A stretch of DNA of 64,000 nucleotides, from assembly GCA_014169315.1 (NCBI GenBank), contig AP022133.1:3100001-3164000 (forward strand), given 5' to 3'. Below are positions 1-8,925 of the stretch, in pieces. Source of the DNA: Enterobacter cloacae. GTDB taxonomy: Bacteria > Pseudomonadota > Gammaproteobacteria > Enterobacterales > Enterobacteriaceae. The stretch's first letter is position 1. Every line of letters begins with the position of its first letter. Made by a program: the position numbers and the translations under genes. The notes under the pieces were generated by a model. The model was not told the DNA's origin. It ran no database searches and worked only from the letters and a program-made list of their open reading frames with translations.

Positions 1-882
1 AAACCCTCCGACGCCGATATTCTGGTGCCCGGCGACACCATTTCGCTCATCGGCACCACCTCAACTCACGTCGACTACAGCGAGATCGACGACAACCGGG
101 TAACGGCTGAAGAGGTTGACATTCTGCTTCGTGAAGGGGAAAAACTGGCTCCCGTGATGGCCCAGACCCGCATTCTTCGCGCTTACGCGGGCGTGCGCCC
201 GCTGGTGGCCAGCGATAACGACCCAAGCGGACGCAACGTCAGCCGCGGTATCGTGCTGCTCGATCACGCACAACGTGATGGCATGGACGGTTTTATCACC
301 ATTACGGGCGGCAAGCTGATGACCTATCGCCTGATGGCGCAATGGGCCACCGATGCCGTCTGCCGCAAACTTGGCAACACCGGGCCCTGCGTAACGGCGG
401 AGCAACCGTTGCCCGGTTCGCGCCAGACGACCGAAACCACGTTGCAAAAGATCATCTCTCTGCCCGCCCCCCTGCGCGGCTCGGCCATCTATCGCCACGG
501 CGACAGAACGCCGCAGTGGCTGGGTGAAGGGCGTCTTAGCCGCAGCCTGGTGTGCGAGTGTGAAGCCGTTACCGCCGGTGAAGTGCAATATGCCGTGGAG
601 AACCTGACTGTCAATAATCTGCTCGATTTACGTCGCCGCACGCGCGTCGGAATGGGGACCTGTCAGGGCGAACTGTGTGCCTGCCGCGCCGCCGGGCTGC
701 TGCAACGTTTTCACGTCACCACCGCCACCCAGTCGCTTGCACAACTCAGCGATTTTTTAAACGAGCGCTGGAAAGGTATTCAGCCTGTCGCCTGGGGTGA
801 TGCCCTGCGCGAAAGCGAGTTTACCCGCTGGGTCTATCAGGGACTTTGCGGTCTTGAGAAGGAACAACACGATGAAATTTGA
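1..882 (+). CDS. glpA: Anaerobic glycerol-3-phosphate dehydrogenase subunit A (3' part)
   Basis: C-terminal 293 codons of GlpA; the gene begins before the window. GlpA is the FAD-containing catalytic subunit that oxidises glycerol-3-phosphate to dihydroxyacetone phosphate and passes electrons through GlpB and GlpC to the anaerobic quinone pool. The visible part holds the end of the FAD-dependent oxidoreductase domain ([15 protein letters not shown]) and a C-terminal BFD-like [2Fe-2S] domain with four cysteines (CECEAVT and [11 protein letters not shown]). The stop codon overlaps the start of glpB, showing an operon. Close match to the E. coli protein as remembered. Confidence 0.97.
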   Translation, partial: KPSDADILVPGDTISLIGTTSTHVDYSEIDDNRVTAEEVDILLREGEKLAPVMAQTRILRAYAGVRPLVASDNDPSGRNVSRGIVLLDHAQRDGMDGFITITGGKLMTYRLMAQWATDAVCRKLGNTGPCVTAEQPLPGSRQTTETTLQKIISLPAPLRGSAIYRHGDRTPQWLGEGRLSRSLVCECEAVTAGEVQYAVENLTVNNLLDLRRRTRVGMGTCQGELCACRAAGLLQRFHVTTATQSLAQLSDFLNERWKGIQPVAWGDALRESEFTRWVYQGLCGLEKEQHDEI

Positions 883-2089
883 TACCACGATCGTCGGCGG
901 CGGACTGGCGGGTTTACTCTGTGGCATCAGGCTCACGAAACAGGGGCTGCGCTGCGCCATTATCACCCGGGGTCAGAGCGCCCTGCATTTCTCGTCTGGC
1001 TCTCTGGATCTGCTGGATGCCGCATACCACGACACGCTGCCGCCAGAACATCCCTATAGCCTGACTGGCATGCACAATATTCCCCACTTCGCCCATGAAG
1101 CGGAACGGCTTCTGGCGGAGTGTGGCGCGCGGTTACAGGGCAATGCCCGGCAAAATCATCAGCGCGTCACACCGCTTGGTACCCTGCGATCCGCCTGGCT
1201 CAGTCCGGAAGAGGTTCCCGTCGCGCCCGTCAGCGCAGCGCGCGTGCTGGTGGTTGGGATCAGCGGTTTTCTTGATTTCCAGCCCCATCTCGCGGCGGCA
1301 TCGCTCTGCCAACAAGGCGTTAATGCAGAGACAGCGGAGATAGACCTTCCTGAGCTTGATGTCCTGCGCGACAACCCAAGCGAGTTTCGGGCGGTGAATA
1401 TCGCCCGGCTGCTGGATAATGAGGACAAATGGCCACTGCTGTATGACGCGCTCAGGCCGCTCGGTGAAAAATGTGACGCGCTGTTTATGCCTGCCTGCTT
1501 TGGTCTGACGGACAACCGCCTCTGGCGCTGGCTGTCGGATCGCCTGCCCTGCACTCTCGGCTTACTGCCAACGCTTCCCCCTTCCGTACCCGGCATTCGC
1601 CTGCATAACCAGCTTCAGCGCCAGTTTATTGCTCAGGGCGGCGTGTGGATGGCGGGTGACGAAGTGAAAAAAATCACCCTCACGGAGGATGCGGTGAGCG
1701 AAATCTGGACGCGCAACCACGGTGATATCCCCCTTCGCACACGATTTGCAGTGCTGGCCAGCGGCAGCTTCTTCAGTAACGGGTTACTGAGCAGCCGCGA
1801 GGGCATCCGGGAGGCCATTCTGGGACTGGATGTGCGGCAAAGCCCCTCCCGTGCAGACTGGTATCAGAGTGATTTCTTTGCCCCACAGCCCTGGCAACAG
1901 TTTGGGGTCATCGTCGATGAACATCTGCATCCGCAGCTCGCAGGCACCCCCATCAATAATCTCTATGCCATCGGCTCGATTCTGGGGGGTTACGATCCCA
2001 TCACTCAGGGCTGTGGCGGCGGTGTCTGCGCCGTGACGGCACTCTATGTTGCCGGACAAATCTGCCAACGCGTGGAGGCGGAACAATGA
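872..2089 (+). CDS. glpB: Anaerobic glycerol-3-phosphate dehydrogenase subunit B
   Basis: 405-residue flavoprotein subunit of the anaerobic glycerol-3-phosphate dehydrogenase. The N-terminus carries a dinucleotide-binding glycine motif (VGGGLAG, residues 8-14), and the C-terminus has a conserved [13 protein letters not shown] segment. The start is the ATG inside the end of glpA, followed by MKFDTT as in E. coli. A longer open frame runs upstream to 797 but lies inside glpA. The family links GlpA catalysis to the membrane-anchoring GlpC. It overlaps glpC by 4 bases (ATGA), so the three genes are translationally coupled. Confidence 0.97.
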   Translation: MKFDTTIVGGGLAGLLCGIRLTKQGLRCAIITRGQSALHFSSGSLDLLDAAYHDTLPPEHPYSLTGMHNIPHFAHEAERLLAECGARLQGNARQNHQRVTPLGTLRSAWLSPEEVPVAPVSAARVLVVGISGFLDFQPHLAAASLCQQGVNAETAEIDLPELDVLRDNPSEFRAVNIARLLDNEDKWPLLYDALRPLGEKCDALFMPACFGLTDNRLWRWLSDRLPCTLGLLPTLPPSVPGIRLHNQLQRQFIAQGGVWMAGDEVKKITLTEDAVSEIWTRNHGDIPLRTRFAVLASGSFFSNGLLSSREGIREAILGLDVRQSPSRADWYQSDFFAPQPWQQFGVIVDEHLHPQLAGTPINNLYAIGSILGGYDPITQGCGGGVCAVTALYVAGQICQRVEAEQ

Positions 2090-3276
2090 ACGATACCCGT
2101 TTTGAAAGCTGCATTAAATGCACGGTCTGTACGACGGTCTGTCCGGTCAGCGGCGTGAACCCGAATTATCCTGGCCCGAAACAGGCCGGACCGGACGGGG
2201 AACGTCTGCGCCTGAAGGACGGCGCGCTGTATGATGAAGCGCTGAAATACTGCATCAACTGCAAACGCTGTGAAGTTGCGTGCCCGTCGGATGTCAAAAT
2301 CGGCGATATCATCCAGCGCGCCCGCGCGCGTTATAGCAGCCAAAAACCGACGCTGCGCGATGCCATTCTTAGCCATACCGACCTGATGGGCACGGTGTCG
2401 ACACCTTTCGCCCCATTGGTGAATGCCGCCACATCGCTGAAACCGGTGCGCCAGTTGCTTGATGCGACGCTTAAGATAGACCATCACCGCAGCCTGCCAA
2501 AATATTCTCACGGTACCTTCCGTCGCTGGTACAAGTCCGTGGCGACAGAACAGGCGCAGTTTACCGATCAGGTTGCCTTCTTCCACGGCTGCTACGTGAA
2601 CTACAACCATCCGCAGCTGGGTAAAGACCTGCTGAAAGTGCTGAACGCAATGGGAACAGGCGTGCAGTTGCTTAACAAGGAGAAGTGCTGCGGTGTTCCG
2701 CTGATTGCCAACGGTTTTACCGACAAGGCACGCAAACAGGCCAAAAGCAACGTCACATCCCTGCGTGAGGCGATTGTCGACAAAGGTATTCCGGTACTGG
2801 CGACCTCCTCAACCTGTACCTTCACGCTACGCGATGAGTACCCACATCTGCTGGATGTGGATAACAGCGGCCTGCGGGAACACATTGAGCTGGCGACACG
2901 CTTCCTGTGGCGCAAACTGGACAGCGGACAAACGTTACCGCTCAGGAAATTACCGCTGAAAGTGGTGTATCACACACCGTGTCATATGGAAAAGATGGGC
3001 TGGGCGCTCTATACGCTGGAGCTGCTGAGGATGATCCCGGGGCTTGAACTGACGGTGCTGGATTCGCGCTGTTGCGGAATTGCAGGAACCTACGGCTTTA
3101 AGCGTGAAAACTACGAAACCTCTCAGGCCATTGGCGCACCCTTGTTCCACCAGATTGAAGAGAGTGGAGCCGACCTGGTGGTGACAGACTGTGAAACCTG
3201 CAAGTGGCAGATAGAGATGTCCACCAGCAAGCGCTGCGAACACCCTATCACCCTACTGGCAAAAGCGCTGGGCTAA
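2086..3276 (+). CDS. glpC: Anaerobic glycerol-3-phosphate dehydrogenase subunit C
   Basis: 396-residue iron-sulfur subunit that anchors GlpAB to the inner membrane and passes electrons to menaquinone. Two ferredoxin-type CX2CX2CX3CP motifs are visible: Cys 9, 12, 15, 19 and Cys 56, 59, 62, 66. These are followed by two CCG-domain repeats (KCCGVPL and RCCGIAG), the usual heterodisulfide-reductase-like architecture. The length equals the E. coli protein. It is the last gene of glpABC; the next gene, yfaY, is convergent, with an imperfect palindrome between them. Confidence 0.97.
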   Translation: MNDTRFESCIKCTVCTTVCPVSGVNPNYPGPKQAGPDGERLRLKDGALYDEALKYCINCKRCEVACPSDVKIGDIIQRARARYSSQKPTLRDAILSHTDLMGTVSTPFAPLVNAATSLKPVRQLLDATLKIDHHRSLPKYSHGTFRRWYKSVATEQAQFTDQVAFFHGCYVNYNHPQLGKDLLKVLNAMGTGVQLLNKEKCCGVPLIANGFTDKARKQAKSNVTSLREAIVDKGIPVLATSSTCTFTLRDEYPHLLDVDNSGLREHIELATRFLWRKLDSGQTLPLRKLPLKVVYHTPCHMEKMGWALYTLELLRMIPGLELTVLDSRCCGIAGTYGFKRENYETSQAIGAPLFHQIEESGADLVVTDCETCKWQIEMSTSKRCEHPITLLAKALG

Positions 3277-3306
3277 GTGGTGCCGGGGGAATATGCCCCG
3301 GCAACA
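3277..3306. terminator. Palindrome between convergent glpC and yfaY
   Basis: Imperfect 12-bp stem (GTGGTGCCGGGG pairing with CCCCGGCAACAC, one mismatch) in the 34-bp gap between the two stop codons. GC-rich and well placed to end transcription in both directions, but no clear T-run follows on either strand, so intrinsic termination is inferred. Confidence 0.45.
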
Positions 3307-3310
3307 CCGC

Positions 3311-4510
3311 TTATTCGACAAACAATGACTCAACGATGTTAATCCAGCCGTGATCGCTGGCGACCTCTTTGCCGTTCAGCCAGCGGCGCAGCATGTTCAG
3401 CGCCATCATGGCACATACCTCCTGACGCACCACCAGACTGTGGCGGGTGATCCCCATTTTCACCCGCAGTGCATGCGTGCCTTCCGGCGTCGCCAGGGCG
3501 AAATTAAGGTGCTCATCATCGACACCGCCCACGGCCAGCGCCAGCCCAGCGAAATGGTTCACCCTGCGCTCAGACGCCCAGCGAGCCGTCTGTGCCAGCG
3601 TCTCTTGCTGGAACGGTACAACTTCGCTGGCCAGCAACGGCGCACTGGCACGCGAAAGCTGCAGCGCCAACAGCCCTGCGGTGAACTGCTCACTTAAGGT
3701 CACGCTCAGCTGGCGGGATTGCAGATGGCGGGCAATCTGTGCAGGCAACCCTTCCGTCCCTTCAAAGATCAGACTCTCACCCGCCACGCGTTGCACCTCT
3801 GGCCATAGCGCCAGCATAGCGGCCTTCTGCGTTGCCGGGCCTGTCAGCTTCAGCTCGATGATTGGCATGGAGGAGCGATACCCCATCGATACGTCCGGCG
3901 GCAGCGGCAGGTGGTCAAGACTTTGGGCCAGATCGCTTTCAGAGCGGCCAAAGGTGGTCAGACGCAGGCACAGCGGTGGCTCCGGCAGGGTAAAACGTTC
4001 GCGCAGACGCGGCAGAATTTGCTGCTCGACCATCACTTTAAATTCAGACGGCACGCCCGGCGTGAAGAACATCAGACAGCGATTCAGCTTAACGGCAAAA
4101 CCGCAGGCGGTACCGACGGGGTTGTCGATAAGTTCCGCACTGGCCGGAATTTCAGCCTGTTTGCGGTTGCTGGGGGCCATGACGCGCCCACGCTCCGAAA
4201 AGAAACGCGCCATCTGCGCCAGCCACGCTTCATGCAGCACCAGCTCTTCGCCTTTGGCCGTCGCGGCAGCCAGCGCGCTGAGATCGTCGCTGGTGGGGCC
4301 AAGTCCGCCGTTCACAATCAGCACGTCAGCGTGCTCACTGCGTTCGCGCAGAATATTCACCAGCGAATCAAGATTGTCGCCCACTGTGTTGCGACGCGTT
4401 AACGGTAATCCCTGCTCAAAGAATAAATCGGCAAGCCAGGCGGCATTGGTATCAATAATTTGCCCATGCAGCACTTCGTCGCCGGTGGATAACATTTCCA
4501 CGTTTATCAT
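3311..4510 (-). CDS. yfaY: CinA-like protein YfaY
   Basis: 399 residues. The N-terminal half (about 1-170) is a MoCF/CinA-type domain: STGDEVLHGQIIDTN near the start and VNGGLGPTSDD around residues 66-76. The C-terminal half corresponds to the CinA amidase region but looks divergent. This is the enteric YfaY family, a paralogue of PncC/CinA proteins implicated in nicotinamide nucleotide recycling; the activity of YfaY itself is uncertain. It is followed by about 95 bp and then yfaZ, read in the same direction, as in E. coli. Confidence 0.88.
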   Translation of the reverse strand: MINVEMLSTGDEVLHGQIIDTNAAWLADLFFEQGLPLTRRNTVGDNLDSLVNILRERSEHADVLIVNGGLGPTSDDLSALAAATAKGEELVLHEAWLAQMARFFSERGRVMAPSNRKQAEIPASAELIDNPVGTACGFAVKLNRCLMFFTPGVPSEFKVMVEQQILPRLRERFTLPEPPLCLRLTTFGRSESDLAQSLDHLPLPPDVSMGYRSSMPIIELKLTGPATQKAAMLALWPEVQRVAGESLIFEGTEGLPAQIARHLQSRQLSVTLSEQFTAGLLALQLSRASAPLLASEVVPFQQETLAQTARWASERRVNHFAGLALAVGGVDDEHLNFALATPEGTHALRVKMGITRHSLVVRQEVCAMMALNMLRRWLNGKEVASDHGWINIVESLFVE

Positions 4511-4576
4511 TGTGTTCTCCCACTTCTATGGTCAAAACACTATAGCGCAATTGATTGCGGGAAGAAGAGAGAAACT

Positions 4577-4604
4577 GGCGCGACAGAACGCCGCGCCGGA
4601 GTGG
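4577..4604 (-). terminator. Candidate yfaZ terminator
   Basis: Just downstream of the yfaZ stop on the minus strand, GGCGCG and CGCGCC form a stem with a 9-base loop, followed by a pyrimidine-rich tract (AGTTTCTCTCTTC). Weak T content makes this tentative. Confidence 0.4.
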
Positions 4605-5147
4605 TTAGAAACCTGCGCTCACACCCACATACGGGCCATCTGCCAGCGCATTGTCACGGTTACCGTCTTTACCCGCCAGGTTCAGATAGCGGTAGCCTGC
4701 TTCAATGGTGATTGGACGCATGATAGTCCAGCGCGCACCGGCGTTGGCTTCTTCATAGCTTTCAATGCCGCTGGAGAGTGAATCCGGAGAATAGTAATAC
4801 TCGCCAAACAGACCGAAGCTGTCGCCGATTTTCCACTGCAGGCCGCCACCGACTGCCGCCGCGTAACCTTCGTCGCCGTCATTCGGATTGGTGTAAACGC
4901 CTTTACCGCCCACGGTTGCCAGGAATGGGCCAAGAGGAATGTTCAGACCGAGACCGAGGCTGGCTGCATCGCCGTCGTCATCGTTATGCGTCCAGCCGCC
5001 GCTCATCGCCAGACCGGAGGTTTCTGTGCCCATGCCAAAGCCCAGGTGGGTGTAATCCTGACCAGCCGAGCCGTTGATGCTAATGGCGTTAGCCGCCGCA
5101 GAAACAAACATCAGGCCGCTGAGGCCCAGTAATGCCACTTTTTTCAT
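4605..5147 (-). CDS. yfaZ: Outer-membrane protein YfaZ
   Basis: 180-residue predicted outer-membrane beta-barrel protein of unknown function. The chosen start gives MKKVALLGLSG, a typical signal peptide ending near VSAAANA (about residue 20), and matches the E. coli length; an in-frame ATG 18 bases upstream would put six extra residues before the signal. The mature part is rich in alternating glycine/aromatic segments (GLGLNIPLGPF, GEYYYSP, EAGYRYLNL) and ends in phenylalanine, as transmembrane beta-barrels do. The function is not established. Confidence 0.88.
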   Translation of the reverse strand: MKKVALLGLSGLMFVSAAANAISINGSAGQDYTHLGFGMGTETSGLAMSGGWTHNDDDGDAASLGLGLNIPLGPFLATVGGKGVYTNPNDGDEGYAAAVGGGLQWKIGDSFGLFGEYYYSPDSLSSGIESYEEANAGARWTIMRPITIEAGYRYLNLAGKDGNRDNALADGPYVGVSAGF

Positions 5148-5278
5148 TGTCGTGATCCCACACAAATTATTTAGAGATGTCCCAAAAACCGCGAGATTTT
5201 AACCTGAGTCAGCCCGGGATCAATGTACTCTGCGTGCGTCAGACAATTAGATTGTAACGATATGATACTTTCCGGTTT

Positions 5279-6688
5279 TTACATCAGCAGTAAAAACCGC
5301 ATTTTCACACTCAGTCCCCCCAGGGTTTCACTGCGCGTAAGCTGAAGGTGGCTCCTGTGCAGCCGGGCAATATCACCGGCCAGCGCCAGCCCAATCCCCG
5401 ACCCGGCCACCTCTCCGACGTTGTCCAGCCGGTGAAATGGCTGCATCGCCTGGTGCATCAGATGTTCATCAATCCCCGGGCCACTGTCTTCCACGCGCAG
5501 TTCCACCGCTCCGTTATCTGCACGCAGGTAAACCGTCACAATCCCCTGTTCCGGGGTGTATTTGATGGCATTCTCCAGCAGGTTGGCACAAAGTTCCCCC
5601 AGTAGCACCTCATCGCCATCTATCATGACCGGCTGTTGAACACCCTCATACCCGAGATCAATTGCCTTACTCCGCGCCTGCGCCAGCCTGGAGAAGCAAC
5701 AATGCTGTACCACCTGAACCAGATCGACAGGCGCAAACTGGCGCTCCCCCTGCTCTTTACACTTCACCGCAGAGAGCTGAAGCAAACGCTCAGTCAGCAG
5801 AATGGTGTTATCCAGCGTAACGTTCATCGCCCGCAAACTCTCCTGCCACAACGCCGGATCGTCACGCGTCAGGGCAACCGAAACCTGCGTTTTGAGCACC
5901 GCCAGTGGAGTTTTGAGCTGATGAGAGGCATCGGCGTTAAAGCGTTCCTGCCGTGAAAGCACCCCGCGCAGTCTGTCGATATAACGGTTAAACGCGACAA
6001 TCAGCAGACGCGTTTCTGACCAGGGCAACAGCTCCGGCAGTGGCGCAAGCAGACCAGGTTCACGCCGTACCATCAATGTTGAAAGCTGACGCATCGGACG
6101 CAGTACGCGACGCAACAGCCACGCGGTAAGGACGAGCGTCAGGAGCACCAACAGACCCTGAGTGACCCAGGACGAAAAGAGCAACTGGCTGGCAAGATAG
6201 CGACGGGACTGGAGCGTTTCGGCGATGTAGATCTCTGCCATCCCCATGATATTGCCCTCATTGACAGGCTGAAGCAGCCGGGCGACGCGGATGGCCTGCC
6301 CACGATACTCCGTGTGATAAAACCATGCCAGCGCCGGATAAAGCGTCGTGCGTGATGTTGCGGGCGGCATCTTCGGCAAATCGTCATAACCGGAGATCAC
6401 CCGCCCGTCAGGGTCGACCACTTTGTAGTAAAGCCGGTCATTCATATTGAGTTCAAAACTGTCGAGCACCACCCAGGGAACGTTGACCTCCAGCCTGCCG
6501 TTATGCACCACCAGCCGCTCTGATACCGTGCGGGCAGAGGATAACAGCGTTCGATCGTAAGCCTGAGTAGCCGCCTGTAGTGCGCTGACGTAGCTGTTAA
6601 AGGCCGAGAGTCCCCACAGCAACAGCAGTGGCAACCCCAGAAAGAGCAGCAATTGCAGGTAAAGCGACTGCGGTTTAACCCACTTCAT
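5279..6688 (-). CDS. tctE: Tricarboxylate-responsive sensor histidine kinase TctE
   Basis: 469-residue membrane sensor kinase. It has a transmembrane helix near residues 10-30, a periplasmic sensor domain, and a second helix near 165-190. A HAMP-like linker follows, then the phospho-acceptor motif DASHQLKTPL, N-box NLLENAIKYT, G1 DSGPGID and G2 GSGIGLALA. Its start lies inside the end of tctD, so the pair is cotranscribed; a GTG two codons upstream (6694) is the alternative start. The adjacent divergent tctCBA transporter makes tricarboxylate sensing the natural assignment, as for Salmonella TctE. Confidence 0.9.
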   Translation of the reverse strand: MKWVKPQSLYLQLLLFLGLPLLLLWGLSAFNSYVSALQAATQAYDRTLLSSARTVSERLVVHNGRLEVNVPWVVLDSFELNMNDRLYYKVVDPDGRVISGYDDLPKMPPATSRTTLYPALAWFYHTEYRGQAIRVARLLQPVNEGNIMGMAEIYIAETLQSRRYLASQLLFSSWVTQGLLVLLTLVLTAWLLRRVLRPMRQLSTLMVRREPGLLAPLPELLPWSETRLLIVAFNRYIDRLRGVLSRQERFNADASHQLKTPLAVLKTQVSVALTRDDPALWQESLRAMNVTLDNTILLTERLLQLSAVKCKEQGERQFAPVDLVQVVQHCCFSRLAQARSKAIDLGYEGVQQPVMIDGDEVLLGELCANLLENAIKYTPEQGIVTVYLRADNGAVELRVEDSGPGIDEHLMHQAMQPFHRLDNVGEVAGSGIGLALAGDIARLHRSHLQLTRSETLGGLSVKMRFLLLM

Positions 6689-7349
6689 CGCCACACTCCA
6701 GAACGTAACCCAGCCCTCTCAGCGTGATTATCCGTACCCCACTGCTGCTCAGTTTTTTACGCAAGCGATGAATATAGAGATCAATACTCTCCGGGCTCAC
6801 GTCGTCGCTCAGGCTGAACACCTGATCAAAAAGCTGTTGGCGGGAGACGGGCCGTGTTCGGCGGTACATTAATACTTTTAGTAAAGAGAGCTCGCGCGGC
6901 GTCAGCGAGAGCGGCTCATCGCGCAGCAGAAAGAAACCGTCGTCATCGTACTCCAGCTCTCCCAGACGCTGGCGCTCCAGGGTTCGGCCTTCACTTCTGC
7001 GCAGCAGCGCACGCAGGCGCGCGTCAAGCTCCTCCAGTTCGAAAGGTTTCGGCAAATAGTCATCCGCCCCGGCATTGAGTCCTTTCACCCTGTCCGCCAC
7101 GTTGCTACGGGCGGTCAGGAACAGCACCGGCAGCGTTTGTCCGCGCTTTCGCAGACGTTGCACCACCTCCAGACCGTCAAAACCAGGCATCCCGATATCG
7201 AGGATAGCCACCGCATAGCGTTCCCCCTGCAGGAGATGGTCAGCCGCACGCCCGTCGCTCACACAGTCCACGGCAAAGCCTCCCTGTACCAGCGCCTTCT
7301 CCAGCCAGTGAGCCAGCTCGTGATTATCTTCTGCCAGTAAGAGACGCAT
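6675..7349 (-). CDS. tctD: Response regulator TctD
   Basis: 224-residue OmpR/PhoB-type response regulator. The receiver domain has acidic residues ED at 7-8 and the phospho-acceptor Asp51 (ILDIGMPG), followed by a C-terminal winged-helix DNA-binding domain (LTPRELSLLKVL, RLRKKL, RGLGYVLE). It overlaps tctE by about 14 bases. It is expected to control tctCBA, which diverges from it across a 141-bp gap holding an 11-bp tandem repeat, a typical site geometry for this family. Confidence 0.93.
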   Translation of the reverse strand: MRLLLAEDNHELAHWLEKALVQGGFAVDCVSDGRAADHLLQGERYAVAILDIGMPGFDGLEVVQRLRKRGQTLPVLFLTARSNVADRVKGLNAGADDYLPKPFELEELDARLRALLRRSEGRTLERQRLGELEYDDDGFFLLRDEPLSLTPRELSLLKVLMYRRTRPVSRQQLFDQVFSLSDDVSPESIDLYIHRLRKKLSSSGVRIITLRGLGYVLECGDEVG

Positions 7350-7377
7350 ATCACATCCTGTAAAGTTCGTGTCGCAT

Positions 7378-7399
7378 TGAAAGGGAAATGAAAGGTTAA
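7378..7399. promoter_or_regulatory. Tandem 11-bp direct repeat, candidate TctD box
   Basis: TGAAAGGGAAA is followed immediately by TGAAAGGTTAA (9 of 11 positions identical) in the gap between divergent tctD and tctC. Direct repeats of one helical turn are the usual target of OmpR/PhoB-family regulators, and TctD is one. Binding is inferred. Confidence 0.45.
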
Positions 7400-7490
7400 T
7401 GTTTTAACAATCACGCAACGGAATCGCCACAAGGCGGTTCACATAATCAGAAAAAACACCCGTACCCGTCATCCTGCGTGAGGATAAACG

Positions 7491-8471
7491 ATGAAAAAAC
7501 AATTACTTTCGGCCTTTGCTGCAAGCGTATTCATGATGAGTGCCTCTGTCGTCCAGGCGCAGGATGCGCCGTCCCGTACCGAGTGTATCGCTCCGGCCAA
7601 ACCCGGCGGCGGTTTCGATCTCACCTGCAAACTCATCCAGGTTAGCCTGCTGGAGACTGGCGCTATCAAAAAGCCGATGCGCGTAACGTATATGCCTGGC
7701 GGCGTGGGGGCAGTGGCCTATAACGCCATCGTGGCGCAACGCCCGGCTGAAGCGGGCACTGTGGTTGCCTTTTCCGGTGGTTCACTGCTGAACCTGTCGC
7801 AGGGTAAATTTGGCCGCTATGGCGTCGATGACGTGCGCTGGCTGTCTACCGTCGGCACGGATTACGGCATGATTGCCGTGCGGGCAGACTCCCCGTGGAA
7901 ATCGCTGAAAGACTTGCTGACCGCGATGGAAAAAGATCCCAACAGCGTGGTGATTGGCGCAGGGGCGTCTATTGGCAGCCAGGACTGGATGAAAGCGGCA
8001 CTGCTGGCGCAACAGGCAAAGGTCGACCCACACAAGATGCGCTACGTCGCATTTGAAGGCGGCGGTGAACCGGTCACGGCGCTGATGGGCAACCACGTGC
8101 AGGCGGTATCCGGCGATCTCAGTGAAATGGTGCCTTACCTGAGCGGAGATAAAATTCGCGTGCTGGCGGTCTTCTCCGACAACCGTCTGCCCGGTCAGCT
8201 GGCAAACGTCCCTACCGCAAAAGAGCAGGGCTATGACCTGGTCTGGCCGATTATCCGTGGCTTCTTTGTCGGGCCAAACGTCACCGACGCTGAATACCAG
8301 TGGTGGGTGGACGAGTTTAACAAGCTCCAGCAAACCGAGGAGTTCAAAAAACAGCGCGATTTGCGCGGGCTGTTTGAGTTCAACCTGAACGGCAAACAGC
8401 TGGATGAGTATGTCAAAAAGCAGGTGAATGACTACCGCGAGCAGGCGAAAGCCTTTGGTCTGGCGAAATAA
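7491..8471 (+). CDS. tctC: Tripartite tricarboxylate transporter substrate-binding protein TctC
   Basis: 326-residue periplasmic binding protein of the Bug/TctC family. The signal peptide (MKKQLLSAFAASVFMM) ends near VQAQDAP, around residue 24. The body has the family pattern KPGGGFDLTCKLIQ and, later, GFFVGPNV. It captures citrate or related tricarboxylates and delivers them to the TctAB membrane complex. A short gap separates it from tctB; the three genes form an operon in the order C-B-A. The exact substrate is inferred from the Salmonella homologue. Confidence 0.92.
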   Translation: MKKQLLSAFAASVFMMSASVVQAQDAPSRTECIAPAKPGGGFDLTCKLIQVSLLETGAIKKPMRVTYMPGGVGAVAYNAIVAQRPAEAGTVVAFSGGSLLNLSQGKFGRYGVDDVRWLSTVGTDYGMIAVRADSPWKSLKDLLTAMEKDPNSVVIGAGASIGSQDWMKAALLAQQAKVDPHKMRYVAFEGGGEPVTALMGNHVQAVSGDLSEMVPYLSGDKIRVLAVFSDNRLPGQLANVPTAKEQGYDLVWPIIRGFFVGPNVTDAEYQWWVDEFNKLQQTEEFKKQRDLRGLFEFNLNGKQLDEYVKKQVNDYREQAKAFGLAK

Positions 8472-8482
8472 CCGGAGGCGCT

Positions 8483-8914
8483 ATGAGCGATCGTATTTTT
8501 GCCGGGATATGGCTGCTGCTCTGCACTGGCGGGTTATTCGTTGCCTGGCAAATCCACAGCGAATACAGCTATGAACCCGTGGGGCCACGCCCCTTTCCGA
8601 TGGGCATTGTCGGCCTGATGCTGCTCTGCTCGGTGGCCCTGTTACTGCGCCATCCTGATACCGTGGACTGGCCGCCACGCCGTACTCTGCAACGCCTGCT
8701 GGTCATGGTGGTTGTGCTGCTGATGTACGCGTGGGGGTTTGAGTGGCTCGGCTTCCCGATTGCCACCGCCATTCTGACGATGGTGATCGGCATGTTGTTT
8801 AACGCCACGCTGCCTGCGGCGGGAATTTCGGGGGCGATGCTGGGCATTTTACTGTGGTACGCCTTCGACCGCCTGCTGGACGTGACGTTACCCCTTGGGG
8901 CATGGTTTAACTAA
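8483..8914 (+). CDS. tctB: Tricarboxylate transporter small membrane subunit TctB
   Basis: 143-residue hydrophobic protein with about four transmembrane segments (starting near residues 5, 35, 73 and 102). It is the small subunit of tripartite tricarboxylate transporters, whose precise role is not known but which is needed with TctA. A GGAGG-like ribosome site (CCGGAGGCGCT) precedes the ATG. It lies 11 bp after tctC and 11 bp before tctA. Confidence 0.9.
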   Translation: MSDRIFAGIWLLLCTGGLFVAWQIHSEYSYEPVGPRPFPMGIVGLMLLCSVALLLRHPDTVDWPPRRTLQRLLVMVVVLLMYAWGFEWLGFPIATAILTMVIGMLFNATLPAAGISGAMLGILLWYAFDRLLDVTLPLGAWFN

Positions 8915-8925
8915 CGGAGCTCGCT

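Noticed and set aside
3447..4781. 444-codon open frame on the plus strand opposite yfaY
   Set aside because: Serine/arginine-rich antisense frame spanning yfaY and part of yfaZ; yfaY has clear MoCF motifs on the other strand.
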